A stretch of 64,000 nucleotides of DNA. Origin: JAWXUC01 sp044432975 (GTDB taxonomy: Bacteria; Pseudomonadota; Alphaproteobacteria; RF32; CAG-239). Numbering within the stretch: position 1 is the first letter of the stretch; every line of letters begins with the position of its first letter. The stretch lies in NCBI GenBank assembly GCA_044432975.1, contig JAWXUC010000003.1, positions 1 through 64,000 of the forward strand, in the 5' to 3' direction. Of this stretch, positions 1 to 8,788 are shown in pieces. Position numbers and translations under genes: made by a program. A model generated the notes under the pieces. The model was given only the letters and a program-made list of their open reading frames with translations. It did no database searches and had not been told where the DNA came from.

Positions 1-1775
1 GCTGTTGGTTCTGCAAAGCTTGGAGCGCTTAAGTCTGTTGGCTCTGAATATTCTTGAACCGCTGGCTCTTCAAAAGCTGGAGCTGTTGGCTCTTCAAAGC
101 TTGGAGCGCCTAAGTCTGTTGGTTCATCAAAAGAAGATGTGTCTAATCCATTGGTTTCTTCAATTAAAGAAATCTCTTCTTCTGGTTGTTGGTCATATAT
201 TGGATGATGAGATTCTGTTGTATCAATTTTATCAGCGTCTACATCAAAATCTGGAACATAAGCCTCTACCCTATTTCTACCATTTTCTTTTGCCTGATAT
301 AAAGCTAAGTCAGCATTTTTAACTAATTGATTTAAATCTGTTGAATAATGAGAAGTACACAAACCAATACTAACTGTAAATGTAACATCTCTACCATCAT
401 CTGCTTTTACAACAATTTTTGAAATGCTTTCTCTTAAACGGTTGGCAACATTTTTTGCTTGTTCTTCGTCTGTTTGATCTAAAAACATAACAAACTCTTC
501 ACCACCATAACGAGCTACAATATCACTATCTCTTAAAGCTTTATCTGAAATTGTTGCCAATTCTATCAATACAGCATCACCTGTTTTGTGACCATAAGTA
601 TCATTAACATTCTTAAAGTGATCGGCATCTAACATTAAAACAGAAAAACATTCTGACTGGAAGTCATAGTTAGAAATTCTTTGTGGAATTTCATCTTCAA
701 AATAACGACGATTAAAAATACCAGTTAAAGGATCTTTTGTTGCTTGATCTTTTAGCATAAATTCTTTATTTTTTCTTAAAGTAATATCTTGGAACGCCAT
801 ATAAAGTGCTGGAGACATATCATATTCAATAATACTAGCTGAAGATAACAACCAAAATGGTGAGAAAGCACTTTGAGTGTCTGATAAAAATTCAAAATCT
901 TTAACACTACGTTCTTTTTCTAATTTTTCAGCCAATTCTTTTCTAGCATTAGGGTCTGCAAAAAAATCTTTTAATTTATATCTATCAATATCTTGTTTAT
1001 AAATACCAAACAAATGTGTTGCATTGTCGTTTGCAATCAAAAGCTTATCATCACTTAATTTTGAAATAACAATTGGGAAAGGAGAATGTTCTATAATCTC
1101 TTTAAACTTTTGATTGTTTCTAACAACACTTTGCTCTAAACCTTTAATTCTCTTTGATAACTCTGCAGAACGCATCATCAAAACAGCCATTGAAAGAGAA
1201 ATATTTACAACAGCAGGATTCCACCAAGCTTTAACATCACCCAAGTTTAACAACCCTGTTAAATATAGTAAACTTGCATAAGATGAAACTATAGCAGCTA
1301 AAGAATAAGAAAAACCATAAGCTCCTGATTTTGACCAAAAAGCAACTGCTAAATAACAAAAACCAACTAAAGGAAATAGGCTTCTCATTTTATCTACCAT
1401 TGCGCCATCAGGAGATAAAAACAAGAATGTTAAAACAAGAACTAGGCCACAAACAAAAACCAAAGATCCAACACCTGCCCCTGGTTTTGAACCTACTAAA
1501 AGCTGTGTTGCAAAACTAACAAAAAAAGTTAAAGATAGTAGTAATAACATTAACTCTATAAAAACAATTATTGTTACACTAAAACTTAAAAAACCATGAT
1601 TATTTACGACCATACTTGATAAAAAACAAAGCAATACACCATAAAAACATGACATTAAAGCTTTGTTTACAATACCATCTTTTATCGCATGTTTTGATGA
1701 CAAATAAAACATTAAAAAAGTTGCTAATGTAACAAAAAAACTTGTAGGGGTTGCAAATACTAATGCAGAATTCAT
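1..1775 (-). CDS. Membrane-anchored PAS-GGDEF diguanylate cyclase, C-terminus beyond the window
   Basis: Reading the minus strand from the ATG at 1775 gives about 591 codons without a stop to the left edge. The N-terminal ~190 residues form several hydrophobic helices. A PAS-like segment follows (HSPFPIVISKLSDDKLLIAN), then a GGDEF domain with DPLTGIFNRRYFE and an intact GGEEF active site (492-506). An RDSD motif five residues before GGEEF matches the allosteric I-site, so the enzyme probably makes c-di-GMP from two GTP and is feedback-inhibited. After the catalytic domain comes an acidic, proline-rich tail built of repeats such as EPTDLSAPSFEEP, with an 81-bp period visible at DNA level (15-41 and 96-122). 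The tail length is unknown because it leaves the window. The SD is a weak purine run just before the start. Confidence 0.93.
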   Translation of the reverse strand, partial: MNSALVFATPTSFFVTLATFLMFYLSSKHAIKDGIVNKALMSCFYGVLLCFLSSMVVNNHGFLSFSVTIIVFIELMLLLLSLTFFVSFATQLLVGSKPGAGVGSLVFVCGLVLVLTFLFLSPDGAMVDKMRSLFPLVGFCYLAVAFWSKSGAYGFSYSLAAIVSSYASLLYLTGLLNLGDVKAWWNPAVVNISLSMAVLMMRSAELSKRIKGLEQSVVRNNQKFKEIIEHSPFPIVISKLSDDKLLIANDNATHLFGIYKQDIDRYKLKDFFADPNARKELAEKLEKERSVKDFEFLSDTQSAFSPFWLLSSASIIEYDMSPALYMAFQDITLRKNKEFMLKDQATKDPLTGIFNRRYFEDEIPQRISNYDFQSECFSVLMLDADHFKNVNDTYGHKTGDAVLIELATISDKALRDSDIVARYGGEEFVMFLDQTDEEQAKNVANRLRESISKIVVKADDGRDVTFTVSIGLCTSHYSTDLNQLVKNADLALYQAKENGRNRVEAYVPDFDVDADKIDTTESHHPIYDQQPEEEISLIEETNGLDTSSFDEPTDLGAPSFEEPTAPAFEEPAVQEYSEPTDLSAPSFAEPT

Positions 1776-1842
1776 TTTTTCTCTTCCTTTTTTTAAACTT
1801 TACTGTACTATAAATTAAAATTTTTAAAAAGGAAGAAAAAAA

Positions 1843-2433
1843 ATGGCAAAAATTGCATGGAAACCATCTATCATGTTAGCTCCTGTACCTCCTGTATTGG
1901 TGTCTTGTGGAGATATGAACAAACCTAATTTATTAACGATTGCTTGGAGCGGTGTTGTCGCATCTGACCCTGCTATGACTTATATATCTGTTAGAAAAGA
2001 AAGATATTCTCACTCAATAATATCTGAAACAAAAGAATTTGTGATAAATTTAACAACTCTCAATTTTGTGGATAAAACAGATTTTTGTGGTGTAAAATCT
2101 GGCAAAGATGTGGATAAATTTAAAGAAACTGGATTAACCGCAACAAAATCTACAAATGTTAAATGCCCTCAAGTTTTAGAATCGCCTGTATCAATTGAAT
2201 GTAAAGTAAAGCAAGTTATTGAATGTGGTTCTCATGATATGTTTTTATCTGAAATTGTTGCAGTCAATGTTGATGATAAATATATTGATGAAAACAATAA
2301 ATTTTGTATGGAAAAAACAGGTATTGTTGCTTATGCGCACGGGAACTATTATACACTAGGAAGAGAACTTGGAAAATATGGCTTTAGTGTTGAAAAGAAA
2401 AAGAAAAAATATGGCAAATTAAAACAAAAATAA
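1843..2433 (+). CDS. Flavin reductase family (FMN-binding split-barrel) protein
   Basis: 196 residues, matching the flavoredoxin/DIM6-NTAB flavin reductase family. The N-terminus has the family pattern around PVPPVLVSCGD and NLLTIAWSGVVASDPAMTYI, where FMN normally binds, and the central segment ends in a split-barrel pattern with HDMFLSEIVAV. Members reduce FMN or use bound FMN for NAD(P)H-dependent electron transfer; the substrate here is not predictable. The C-terminus is a lysine-rich tail. A good SD (AAGGAAG) precedes the ATG. The gene stands alone, divergent from the diguanylate cyclase and ending at a bidirectional terminator. Confidence 0.85.
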   Translation: MAKIAWKPSIMLAPVPPVLVSCGDMNKPNLLTIAWSGVVASDPAMTYISVRKERYSHSIISETKEFVINLTTLNFVDKTDFCGVKSGKDVDKFKETGLTATKSTNVKCPQVLESPVSIECKVKQVIECGSHDMFLSEIVAVNVDDKYIDENNKFCMEKTGIVAYAHGNYYTLGRELGKYGFSVEKKKKKYGKLKQK

Positions 2434-2446
2434 AAATCAAAAAAAA

Positions 2447-2465
2447 ACTCTCCAAAATGGAGAGT
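2447..2465. terminator. Bidirectional intrinsic terminator between flavin reductase and rpmE
   Basis: A perfect 8-bp stem (ACTCTCCA / TGGAGAGT) with a 3-nt loop, preceded by an A run and followed by a T run. It can stop transcripts from both convergent genes. Confidence 0.85.
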
Positions 2466-2488
2466 TTTTTTGTCTGATAACTATAAAA

Positions 2489-2725
2489 TTATGCTTCGTC
2501 AGTTGAAGCCAAACCCAAATTACCGTATTTGTTTTTGAATTTAGACAATTGACCGCCAGTGTCAAGCATTCTGTAAACACCTGTCCAAACTGGGTGAGAT
2601 TTTGGGTCTACTTCTAGACGCATTTTATCGCCTTCTTTACCCCAAGTTGTTTTAATTTTATGTTCTGATCCATCTGTCATGATGTATGTAATTTCATGAT
2701 AGTCTGGGTGAATATCTTTTTTCAT
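2489..2725 (-). CDS. rpmE: Ribosomal protein bL31
   Basis: 78 residues starting MKKDIHPDYHEI, the standard bL31 start, with GGAG seven bases upstream. A longer frame to 2785 has no SD and adds 20 unrelated residues, so I use 2725. The protein has no cysteines at the zinc positions, as in the alphaproteobacterial form (TDGSEHKIKTTWGKEGD). It binds the 50S central protuberance and bridges to 30S. It lies just downstream of serS on the same strand and may share its transcript. Confidence 0.95.
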   Translation of the reverse strand: MKKDIHPDYHEITYIMTDGSEHKIKTTWGKEGDKMRLEVDPKSHPVWTGVYRMLDTGGQLSKFKNKYGNLGLASTDEA

Positions 2726-2793
2726 TTTTTTCTCCAATTTTTCAAAATTTTGCCCTCTTATACACTGGCAATATTTATTTTGCAAGCGTTTTT

Positions 2794-4071
2794 TTATTTA
2801 TTTCCGCCAATTTTTGTTTTTCCGTTCATATATCCTTGCAACTTAGCTGGAATCCTAACGCTTCCGTCTGCTTGTTGGTGGTTTTCTAAGAATGGAACTA
2901 AAATTCTTGGAGTCGCAACACCTGTATTATTTAAGGTATGAGCAAAGTTAACTTTACCGTCTGAGTTTTTGCGGTATCTTAAATTTGTTCTACGAGCTTG
3001 CCACTCTGTAATATTAGAGCAAGAGTGAGTTTCTCTATAAACACCTTGAGTTGGAACCCAAACCTCAATATCATATTGACGATATTTTGGTGCGCCCATA
3101 TCACCTGTGCAGATATCTAGTACTTGATATGGCATTTCTAAATCGGCAACAACTTCTTCTGATAAGCTTAATAATTTTTGGTGCCATTTTTCTGATTCTT
3201 CTATATCGTTTTTGCAGATTACAAATTGTTCTGTTTTCATAAATTGGTGAACCCTTGTCAAGCCACGAGTATCTTTACCTGCAGCGCCTGCTTCACGTCT
3301 GAAACATGGAGAAAAACCAGCGTATAGAATCGGCAAATCATTTTCTGATAAAATTTCATCTGCATGAAGTGAGTTTAACACCAATTCTGCAGTACCAGCC
3401 AAATATAATTCATCTGAAGGCATATAATAAATTTCATCTTGAGAGAATGGCAAATAACCCATTCCGTATAATGCTTTTTCTTTTGAAATTGATGGAACGT
3501 TAATAACCTTAAAGCCATTGTCTGCCAATTTATCTAACACAAACAAGTGTAAAGCCATTTCTAATCTTGCGAGTTCTCCTGTGATTGCATAGGTTCTTGA
3601 ACCGCAAACTTTTGAAACTCGATCCATTTCTGACCAGCCATTTTTTTCCATTAATTCAACGTGGTCTAATGGTTCAAAATCAAATTTTGTTGGTTCGCCA
3701 ATTTTTCTGATTACAACGTTTTCGTCTTCATCTTTACCTGCTGGAGCATCTGCACTTGGCAAGTTTGGCATTCTTAACATTAATAAATCGAACTCTTTTT
3801 GCAAAACGTCTAATTTTTCTTCTTCTGCTTTTAGCAACTCACCAACTTCTTTTGATTTTGCAATCAAAGCTGGACGCTCTTCAGCGCTTGCGGATTTTAT
3901 TGAGTTTGATATTGCGTTTTTATTTGTTGCATGCTCTTGTGAAGATGTTTTTAACTTTGTGATTTCTTGATGCTTTGTTATAATTGCATCTAAGTCCAAC
4001 TTAACACCTTTTTTAGCTAAGCCTTCTAAAACTTCAGCTTTATTCTCTATTATAAATTTAATATCTAACAT
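2794..4071 (-). CDS. serS: Seryl-tRNA synthetase
   Basis: 425 residues, full length for bacterial SerRS. The N-terminal ~110 residues form the long antiparallel coiled coil that grips the tRNA-Ser variable arm. The class II catalytic core shows PCFRREAGAAGKDTRGLTRVHQF (motif 2 region) and the C-terminal motif 3 segment NNTGVATPRILVPFLENHQ. It charges tRNA-Ser with serine (and serves tRNA-Sec where present). The short spacer to rpmE suggests cotranscription. It is divergent from trpS across a 74-bp promoter region. Confidence 0.98.
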   Translation of the reverse strand: MLDIKFIIENKAEVLEGLAKKGVKLDLDAIITKHQEITKLKTSSQEHATNKNAISNSIKSASAEERPALIAKSKEVGELLKAEEEKLDVLQKEFDLLMLRMPNLPSADAPAGKDEDENVVIRKIGEPTKFDFEPLDHVELMEKNGWSEMDRVSKVCGSRTYAITGELARLEMALHLFVLDKLADNGFKVINVPSISKEKALYGMGYLPFSQDEIYYMPSDELYLAGTAELVLNSLHADEILSENDLPILYAGFSPCFRREAGAAGKDTRGLTRVHQFMKTEQFVICKNDIEESEKWHQKLLSLSEEVVADLEMPYQVLDICTGDMGAPKYRQYDIEVWVPTQGVYRETHSCSNITEWQARRTNLRYRKNSDGKVNFAHTLNNTGVATPRILVPFLENHQQADGSVRIPAKLQGYMNGKTKIGGNK

Positions 4072-4145
4072 TTTTTTAAAATCCTTGTTGCTTTTTTTAA
4101 CAACTTAATTTAGATTAATTTAAAATTAAAAACAAGGAAAAAGTT

Positions 4146-5147
4146 ATGAATATTGAAAAAAGAGTGTTAACAGGGATTCAGGCTAGTGGAGATTTGCATA
4201 TTGGAAACTATCTTGGAGCAATTAAACCAGCTATAGAATTGGGAAAACAAGCGAAAAATCATAATATGTTTATTGCTGATTATCACGCACTTAATTCAAC
4301 AAAAGATAGAGAAAGACTAGGAATGGCTATAAAAAGAATTGCTAGTACATATTTAGCTGCAGGAATTGACCCTTCTCACTCTATTTTATATAGACAATCT
4401 GATGTGCCAGAAATTTTTGAAATAACAACCATTTTAGCAAACTTCACTCCAAAAGGTTTTATGAACAAAGCTCATTCTTACAAAGCTAGAGTTGATAAAA
4501 ATGTTGAAGCAGGGCTTCCTAATGATGATGGCATAAACATGGGATTGTATGTTTACCCTATTTTAATGGCTGCCGATATATTAGCTTTTGATGCAACAGA
4601 TGTTCCTGTTGGAAAAGATCAAATTCAGCACGTTGAAATAGCACGAGACATAGCAGGAGCTTTTAATGCAATTTATGGTGAAAACACTTTAATTCAACCA
4701 GAATGTATTGTTAAAGAAAGTGTTGGGATTATTCCTGGTGTTGATGGTAGAAAAATGAGCAAATCTTATAACAATGTAATCCCTATCTTAGGCACAGATG
4801 CTGAAATTAAAAAAGCGATTTTTTCTATTAAGACAGATAGTCGCCCTATGGAAGAGCCTAAAGATGCTGAAGAACTTTTAATTTATCAAATTTTCAAAAC
4901 TTTTGCCCCTCTTGATAAAGTGCTAGAAATGAAAGAAGGATTGGCTCAAGGCAAGCTTGGTTATGGACATATTAAAAACATGCTTTTAGATGCTGTTTTA
5001 CTAGAACTTAAAGAGGTTAGAGAAAAATCTGAATATTATATGAACAACTATCATGAAGTTGAAGAAATCTTATGCGAAGGTTCATTTAAGGCTCGTAAAA
5101 TTGCGGCAAAAACTTTAGATAGATTGAAAAATAGGATTTTTGCTTAA
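4146..5147 (+). CDS. trpS: Tryptophanyl-tRNA synthetase
   Basis: 333 residues, typical bacterial TrpRS length. The class I HIGH signature reads DLHIGNYLGA near residue 17 and the KMSKS loop is intact (GRKMSKSYNN, about residue 205). The enzyme activates tryptophan and charges tRNA-Trp in the cytoplasm. AAGGAAAAAGTT supplies the SD. rdgB starts 3 nt after its stop codon, so the two form an operon. Confidence 0.98.
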   Translation: MNIEKRVLTGIQASGDLHIGNYLGAIKPAIELGKQAKNHNMFIADYHALNSTKDRERLGMAIKRIASTYLAAGIDPSHSILYRQSDVPEIFEITTILANFTPKGFMNKAHSYKARVDKNVEAGLPNDDGINMGLYVYPILMAADILAFDATDVPVGKDQIQHVEIARDIAGAFNAIYGENTLIQPECIVKESVGIIPGVDGRKMSKSYNNVIPILGTDAEIKKAIFSIKTDSRPMEEPKDAEELLIYQIFKTFAPLDKVLEMKEGLAQGKLGYGHIKNMLLDAVLLELKEVREKSEYYMNNYHEVEEILCEGSFKARKIAAKTLDRLKNRIFA

Positions 5148-5150
5148 ATA

Positions 5151-5741
5151 ATGACTAAAATTAACTTCATCACATCTAACAAAGGTAAAATAAAGGCTTT
5201 AGAAACATCTTTTGCTTTATTTGGAGTAAACGCAGATGTTGTTGCGCAGAATTTAGATATTGTTGAACCTCAGCTTGATAATGTTGCGGATGTTTCAAGA
5301 CATAAGGCTTTAGAAGCTTTTAAGATTTTAGGCGAGCCTGTTTTAGTTGAAGATGGTGGAATGTGCGTTGAAGCTCTTAACGGATTCCCTGGAGTTTATA
5401 CAAAGTATGCTCAAACAACTATCGGTGCAGAAGGCATTGTTAAGCTTATGGTTGGCAAAGAAAATAGAAATGCAAAATTTGTTAGTGTTGCGACATATAT
5501 AAATGATAAAGGTGAGATTTTTCAATTTGAACGTGAAGGTGGAGAATGGCTGGTGCCTGAAAAAGTTGTTGATGTAACCTCCCCTTTTGCTTGGTCTGAG
5601 TTTTGGAAAATCATCTATTTTAAAGAATACAACAAAACATTAGCTGAATTTTCTAAAGAAGAACTTGACGTCTATTTTAATGAAAGTGGCAAAAACGGAA
5701 GTATTCAAAAATTTGCAAAGTGGTGTATTGCTAATATATAA
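5151..5741 (+). CDS. rdgB: RdgB/HAM1-type non-canonical purine NTP pyrophosphatase
   Basis: 196 residues of the Ham1/RdgB family: FITSNKGKIKALE at the N-terminus for nucleotide phosphate binding, VEDGGMCVEALNGFPGVY for the metal/base site, and a family-typical end. Members hydrolyse dITP, XTP and ITP to the monophosphates and pyrophosphate, keeping deaminated purines out of DNA. The DxGLxVxALxGxPG core is slightly altered (DGGMCVEALNG). The FREREGGEW to AWSEFWKI stretch is divergent, so substrate range could differ. It is translationally close to trpS. Confidence 0.85.
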   Translation: MTKINFITSNKGKIKALETSFALFGVNADVVAQNLDIVEPQLDNVADVSRHKALEAFKILGEPVLVEDGGMCVEALNGFPGVYTKYAQTTIGAEGIVKLMVGKENRNAKFVSVATYINDKGEIFQFEREGGEWLVPEKVVDVTSPFAWSEFWKIIYFKEYNKTLAEFSKEELDVYFNESGKNGSIQKFAKWCIANI

Positions 5742-5747
5742 ATTTTC

Positions 5748-5776
5748 TTGATTGTTATCTAATTTTATGATATAAT
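5748..5776 (+). promoter_or_regulatory. Sigma-70-type promoter for the 5802 gene
   Basis: TTGATT, a 17-bp spacer, then TATAAT with an upstream TGA, placed 25 bp before the 5802 start and just after the rdgB stop. Confidence 0.7.
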
Positions 5777-5801
5777 TTGTTTAATAACAGGGAGAAAAGT
5801 T

Positions 5802-6671
5802 ATGTCTATAAAAGAAAAACTTAATAAAGCTAAGAAAAAAGCAAAAAGAAAAATTGGAAACATTGCAATTAAAGCAGCCATTTTAACTTCTGTTTTTACT
5901 GGTGTTGGCGTGGCGAATGCAAGTGCGCAAGAAAAATCGCCTGGCGAAACACTTAAAGATTATAAAGAGTTTGTAAAAACAACCGATGATGATAATATTA
6001 GAAAAACAGCAACATCTAGTCCTGAAAACTTTTTAGAAGGACTTGAAATGTTTGATGAATATATGACTTTTGGTGAAATTAAAAGCGGTAGCAGAGTTGA
6101 TGAATTTATAGCCACCCTTCAATCTTTTAAGGAAGAAAATCCAGAATTTTATAATAATGTTACAGAAAGTATGGATAACTTATCTATTGCTTTTTTAAGC
6201 TATCTTGATATGGATAATCAAAAAGATGCAAATACTCAAGGTTATGACATGGGTAATTATGATATGAGTTTTACTATTAACAAAAATGGTGATATTTCTC
6301 ATCTTCAATCTAAAAGTGATAATCCAACAAATGAAGCTCATTTAAAACTAATTAATGAAGCTATGTCTAGAGAAAAAGGTCTTGGAGTTGATAGGAAGGG
6401 ATGGCACTTAGATGCGTCAAGCCTTGTAACAGAAATGAAAGTAAAACAAATCATTGAAAAAAAACAAGCAAATGGCGAAATTGTTACCAATGGAGATGCT
6501 TTCTTAAAGAAATTAGATAAAAAAATAAGCTCTAATGGATTGCAGATTAATGATAATGGTCGATTAGAACCTACAAAAGAAAACTTAAAGAAACCTCTAA
6601 AAACAGAAAATGATTTATTTCAGGAATATAAGGTTAAAGTTGCTAAAGAAAGAGCTGCTTTTATGAAATAA
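5802..6671 (+). CDS. Secreted protein of unknown function, paralogue of the 6796 gene
   Basis: 289 residues. A very basic N-terminus (KKKAKRKIGN) precedes a hydrophobic stretch and a likely signal peptidase site after ANASA. The mature protein begins with ETLKDYKEFVKTT and contains ENFLEGLEMFDEYMTFGEIK; both align with the next gene (EILKDYQDFIAS; AYLLGLELFASNGKTK). The C-terminal 130 residues are charged and not shared. I do not recognise a characterised family. It has its own promoter and a strong terminator, so it is monocistronic. Confidence 0.75.
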   Translation: MSIKEKLNKAKKKAKRKIGNIAIKAAILTSVFTGVGVANASAQEKSPGETLKDYKEFVKTTDDDNIRKTATSSPENFLEGLEMFDEYMTFGEIKSGSRVDEFIATLQSFKEENPEFYNNVTESMDNLSIAFLSYLDMDNQKDANTQGYDMGNYDMSFTINKNGDISHLQSKSDNPTNEAHLKLINEAMSREKGLGVDRKGWHLDASSLVTEMKVKQIIEKKQANGEIVTNGDAFLKKLDKKISSNGLQINDNGRLEPTKENLKKPLKTENDLFQEYKVKVAKERAAFMK

Positions 6672-6688
6672 AACATATTATAAACTAG

Positions 6689-6714
6689 AGCCCGTTTTAT
6701 AACGGGCTTTTTTT
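6689..6714 (+). terminator. Intrinsic terminator after the 5802 gene
   Basis: AGCCCGTT / AACGGGCT, an 8-bp GC-rich stem with a TTAT loop, followed by a T run. Confidence 0.92.
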
Positions 6715-6725
6715 TGACAAATTTA

Positions 6726-6754
6726 TTGACACAATGGTTGTTTTGTGATATTAT
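6726..6754 (+). promoter_or_regulatory. Strong sigma-70-type promoter for the 6796 gene
   Basis: TTGACA, exactly 17 bp, TATTAT, about 40 bp before the ATG. The leader that follows is A/T-rich and has no Shine-Dalgarno sequence. Confidence 0.75.
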
Positions 6755-6795
6755 TTATTTCAAATAACTATAAAATATAAATTAAAAACACGATT

Positions 6796-7455
6796 ATGAA
6801 GAAGACTATCTTTGCCTTTATGGCATTATTGCTAATGACTACGGTTTCATTTGCTCAGAGTACTAACAAAGAAATTTTAAAAGATTATCAAGATTTTATC
6901 GCTTCGGCAGATCAGAATTCTTATTTTGTAAAAACACTAAGAACTGATCCTAAAGCGTATTTATTAGGCTTAGAATTGTTTGCCAGCAATGGTAAAACTA
7001 AGGAGAGCCAAGTAGATGATTTTTTTAGTTTCTTAAAGTTTATGAGGCAAAGCGATTACAAAGCCTATCAGGTTATGACAAGCAATGTTGACAAATACGC
7101 TCTAACGTTTTTGCAATTTTCACAAGATGTTAAGGAAGAAACACAAACCCCTTCTAGTAGAAACGCAAAGCTTAAAGGAATTAATGTTCAGTACACAATC
7201 CATAATGGTAAGACTGTAATGAACGGAACAGTTTCAACTGCTGAGTATGACAGAAACAGACTTGTAAATGCGATGCGTTTAGAATTATCATCGGTAAGAG
7301 TTAGAACTCTAATTATGAACGATGTTATTTCTCAAGACTTGGAGCGAAAATCTAGCCTGTCTTTAGCAGAACAACGTTTTATTGAAGATCACTTAAAAAC
7401 ACTTAAGAAGTATAACCTAATGAGAGATCGTTACGGAGTGCTTATTAAGAAATAA
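6796..7455 (+). CDS. Small secreted protein of unknown function, no Shine-Dalgarno
   Basis: 219 residues with a short signal peptide (MKKTIFAFMALLLMTTVSFA) cleaved before QST. The N-terminal ~110 residues are homologous to the upstream 5802 product, sharing the LKDYxxF, GLExF and VDxF patterns, which suggests duplication or shared ancestry. The start has no SD but sits behind a near-consensus promoter. Base and codon use look less AT-biased than in neighbouring genes, and the FAQ-type signal peptide resembles those common in Bacteroidetes, so recent transfer is possible. Function unknown. Confidence 0.75.
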   Translation: MKKTIFAFMALLLMTTVSFAQSTNKEILKDYQDFIASADQNSYFVKTLRTDPKAYLLGLELFASNGKTKESQVDDFFSFLKFMRQSDYKAYQVMTSNVDKYALTFLQFSQDVKEETQTPSSRNAKLKGINVQYTIHNGKTVMNGTVSTAEYDRNRLVNAMRLELSSVRVRTLIMNDVISQDLERKSSLSLAEQRFIEDHLKTLKKYNLMRDRYGVLIKK

Positions 7456-7522
7456 GTATTTATTCAACAAAATGTAGAAAAGAAGAAAACTCTTATTATA
7501 TATCCTATTAAAGGAGAATATA

Positions 7523-8722
7523 ATGAGAGTTTTTTTGTGTCTGTTTTATATATTAACACTAGCTTCTTGCGCTAGTATTGAAAAAGATTTAACTAATGAT
7601 TTGATTGATAAATCATCAAAAAAATTACAACGCTGTCAGGTTGATGGCTTTGAATATAATGGAATTAATCAACACTTAATGCAAGAAAAACCTTTAAAAA
7701 TTTTGATGGTGCATGGGGTTGGGACTCATTATCCTGGATATTCTGACTTTATACAAGAGAAACTTGCTAACAACATCGGATTTAACAAGCGTTCTAGGCT
7801 TTCTAAAAACATATCTTTAGTTGACCCTCAATTTCCTCAAAAAGATTTGGGAAACTTGAGAGTTACACATTGGCAAGATACCACAAACAATAAAGAAATG
7901 TTTTTTTATGAGTTGGCTTGGTCTGAAATAACTATTCCATATAAAAATAAACTCCGATTTGATATTGATGAACAATCTTCTGAATTTAGGGTTCCTTTTA
8001 ACAACACTATGAAGAAGTTTTTGGATAATGTGCTGCCTGATCCTATGATTTATTTAGTTGACCCTTACAACTTAATCATCAATTCAAACAAGCAGGCTGT
8101 TTGCTGGATGCTAAAAGATGATTGGAACACCCTACCCTATAAAGCAAAAGAAGTTTGCAACTTATCTGCAGAATTAACATCTCAAAAAATGGTTGAAGAA
8201 AATGTTATGTTTATTACTCATTCTTTGGGTAGTGAAATTGTAATTGATGCAATAACAAGTATTGCAGAAGATATGGGCAATGTTAAACAACTACAAGAAA
8301 AAGAATTGACTATATTTATGCTTGCAAACCAATTGCCAATGCTTTTAATTGCAAAACCTGAGCCTAAAGTTCATTCTCAAAAAGAGGAGTACTGCGACAT
8401 TAATGGTTCTAAATACAATCAAAGAATTTTTAAGAACATAAATGTTGTTGCTTTTTCTGATCCGAATGATTTGTTAAGTTATAATATCCCCCAAAGTTTT
8501 GCTGACGAATATATTGATAGCAGGCTATGTGCTGATGTTACAAATGTGTCTGTTAATGTTGCTCCTGAAATAGATGCCTTTGGGGTTGAAATTGTTGACC
8601 CTGTTTTGGCGCACACATATTATGACAGAAGCAACAAAGTTATTAATCTTATTACAAATGGTACAAATAATTTTAACAATGACAAATATCTAAAAGATAA
8701 GTGTAAGTTTATTAAATTATAA
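7523..8722 (+). CDS. Putative lipoprotein with alpha/beta-hydrolase fold
   Basis: 399 residues. The N-terminus is a lipoprotein signal with lipobox LASC (Cys at about residue 16). The body has an alpha/beta-hydrolase pattern: a beta strand and oxyanion turn (ILMVHGVGTHYPGY), a nucleophile elbow THSLGS with the serine central, and a late DPVLAHTYY histidine region. It would act on an ester or amide substrate at the membrane, facing the periplasm. The substrate is unknown. SD AAAGGAG lies before the ATG. It follows the 6796 gene with no clear terminator between them. Confidence 0.8.
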   Translation: MRVFLCLFYILTLASCASIEKDLTNDLIDKSSKKLQRCQVDGFEYNGINQHLMQEKPLKILMVHGVGTHYPGYSDFIQEKLANNIGFNKRSRLSKNISLVDPQFPQKDLGNLRVTHWQDTTNNKEMFFYELAWSEITIPYKNKLRFDIDEQSSEFRVPFNNTMKKFLDNVLPDPMIYLVDPYNLIINSNKQAVCWMLKDDWNTLPYKAKEVCNLSAELTSQKMVEENVMFITHSLGSEIVIDAITSIAEDMGNVKQLQEKELTIFMLANQLPMLLIAKPEPKVHSQKEEYCDINGSKYNQRIFKNINVVAFSDPNDLLSYNIPQSFADEYIDSRLCADVTNVSVNVAPEIDAFGVEIVDPVLAHTYYDRSNKVINLITNGTNNFNNDKYLKDKCKFIKL

Positions 8723-8732
8723 TCATAAATAT

Positions 8733-8761
8733 TTGACAAAATGTGTTTTTTTTGATATAAT
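8733..8761 (+). promoter_or_regulatory. Consensus sigma-70 promoter for the HAD gene at 8789
   Basis: TTGACA, exactly 17 bp, TATAAT: a perfect match to the housekeeping consensus, 27 bp before the start codon. Confidence 0.85.
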
Positions 8762-8788
8762 TAACAATAAATAACAAAGGGAATAACC

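Noticed and set aside
2726..2785. N-terminal extension of L31
   Set aside because: The extension has no SD and is absent from the family, while GGAG lies before the internal ATG.
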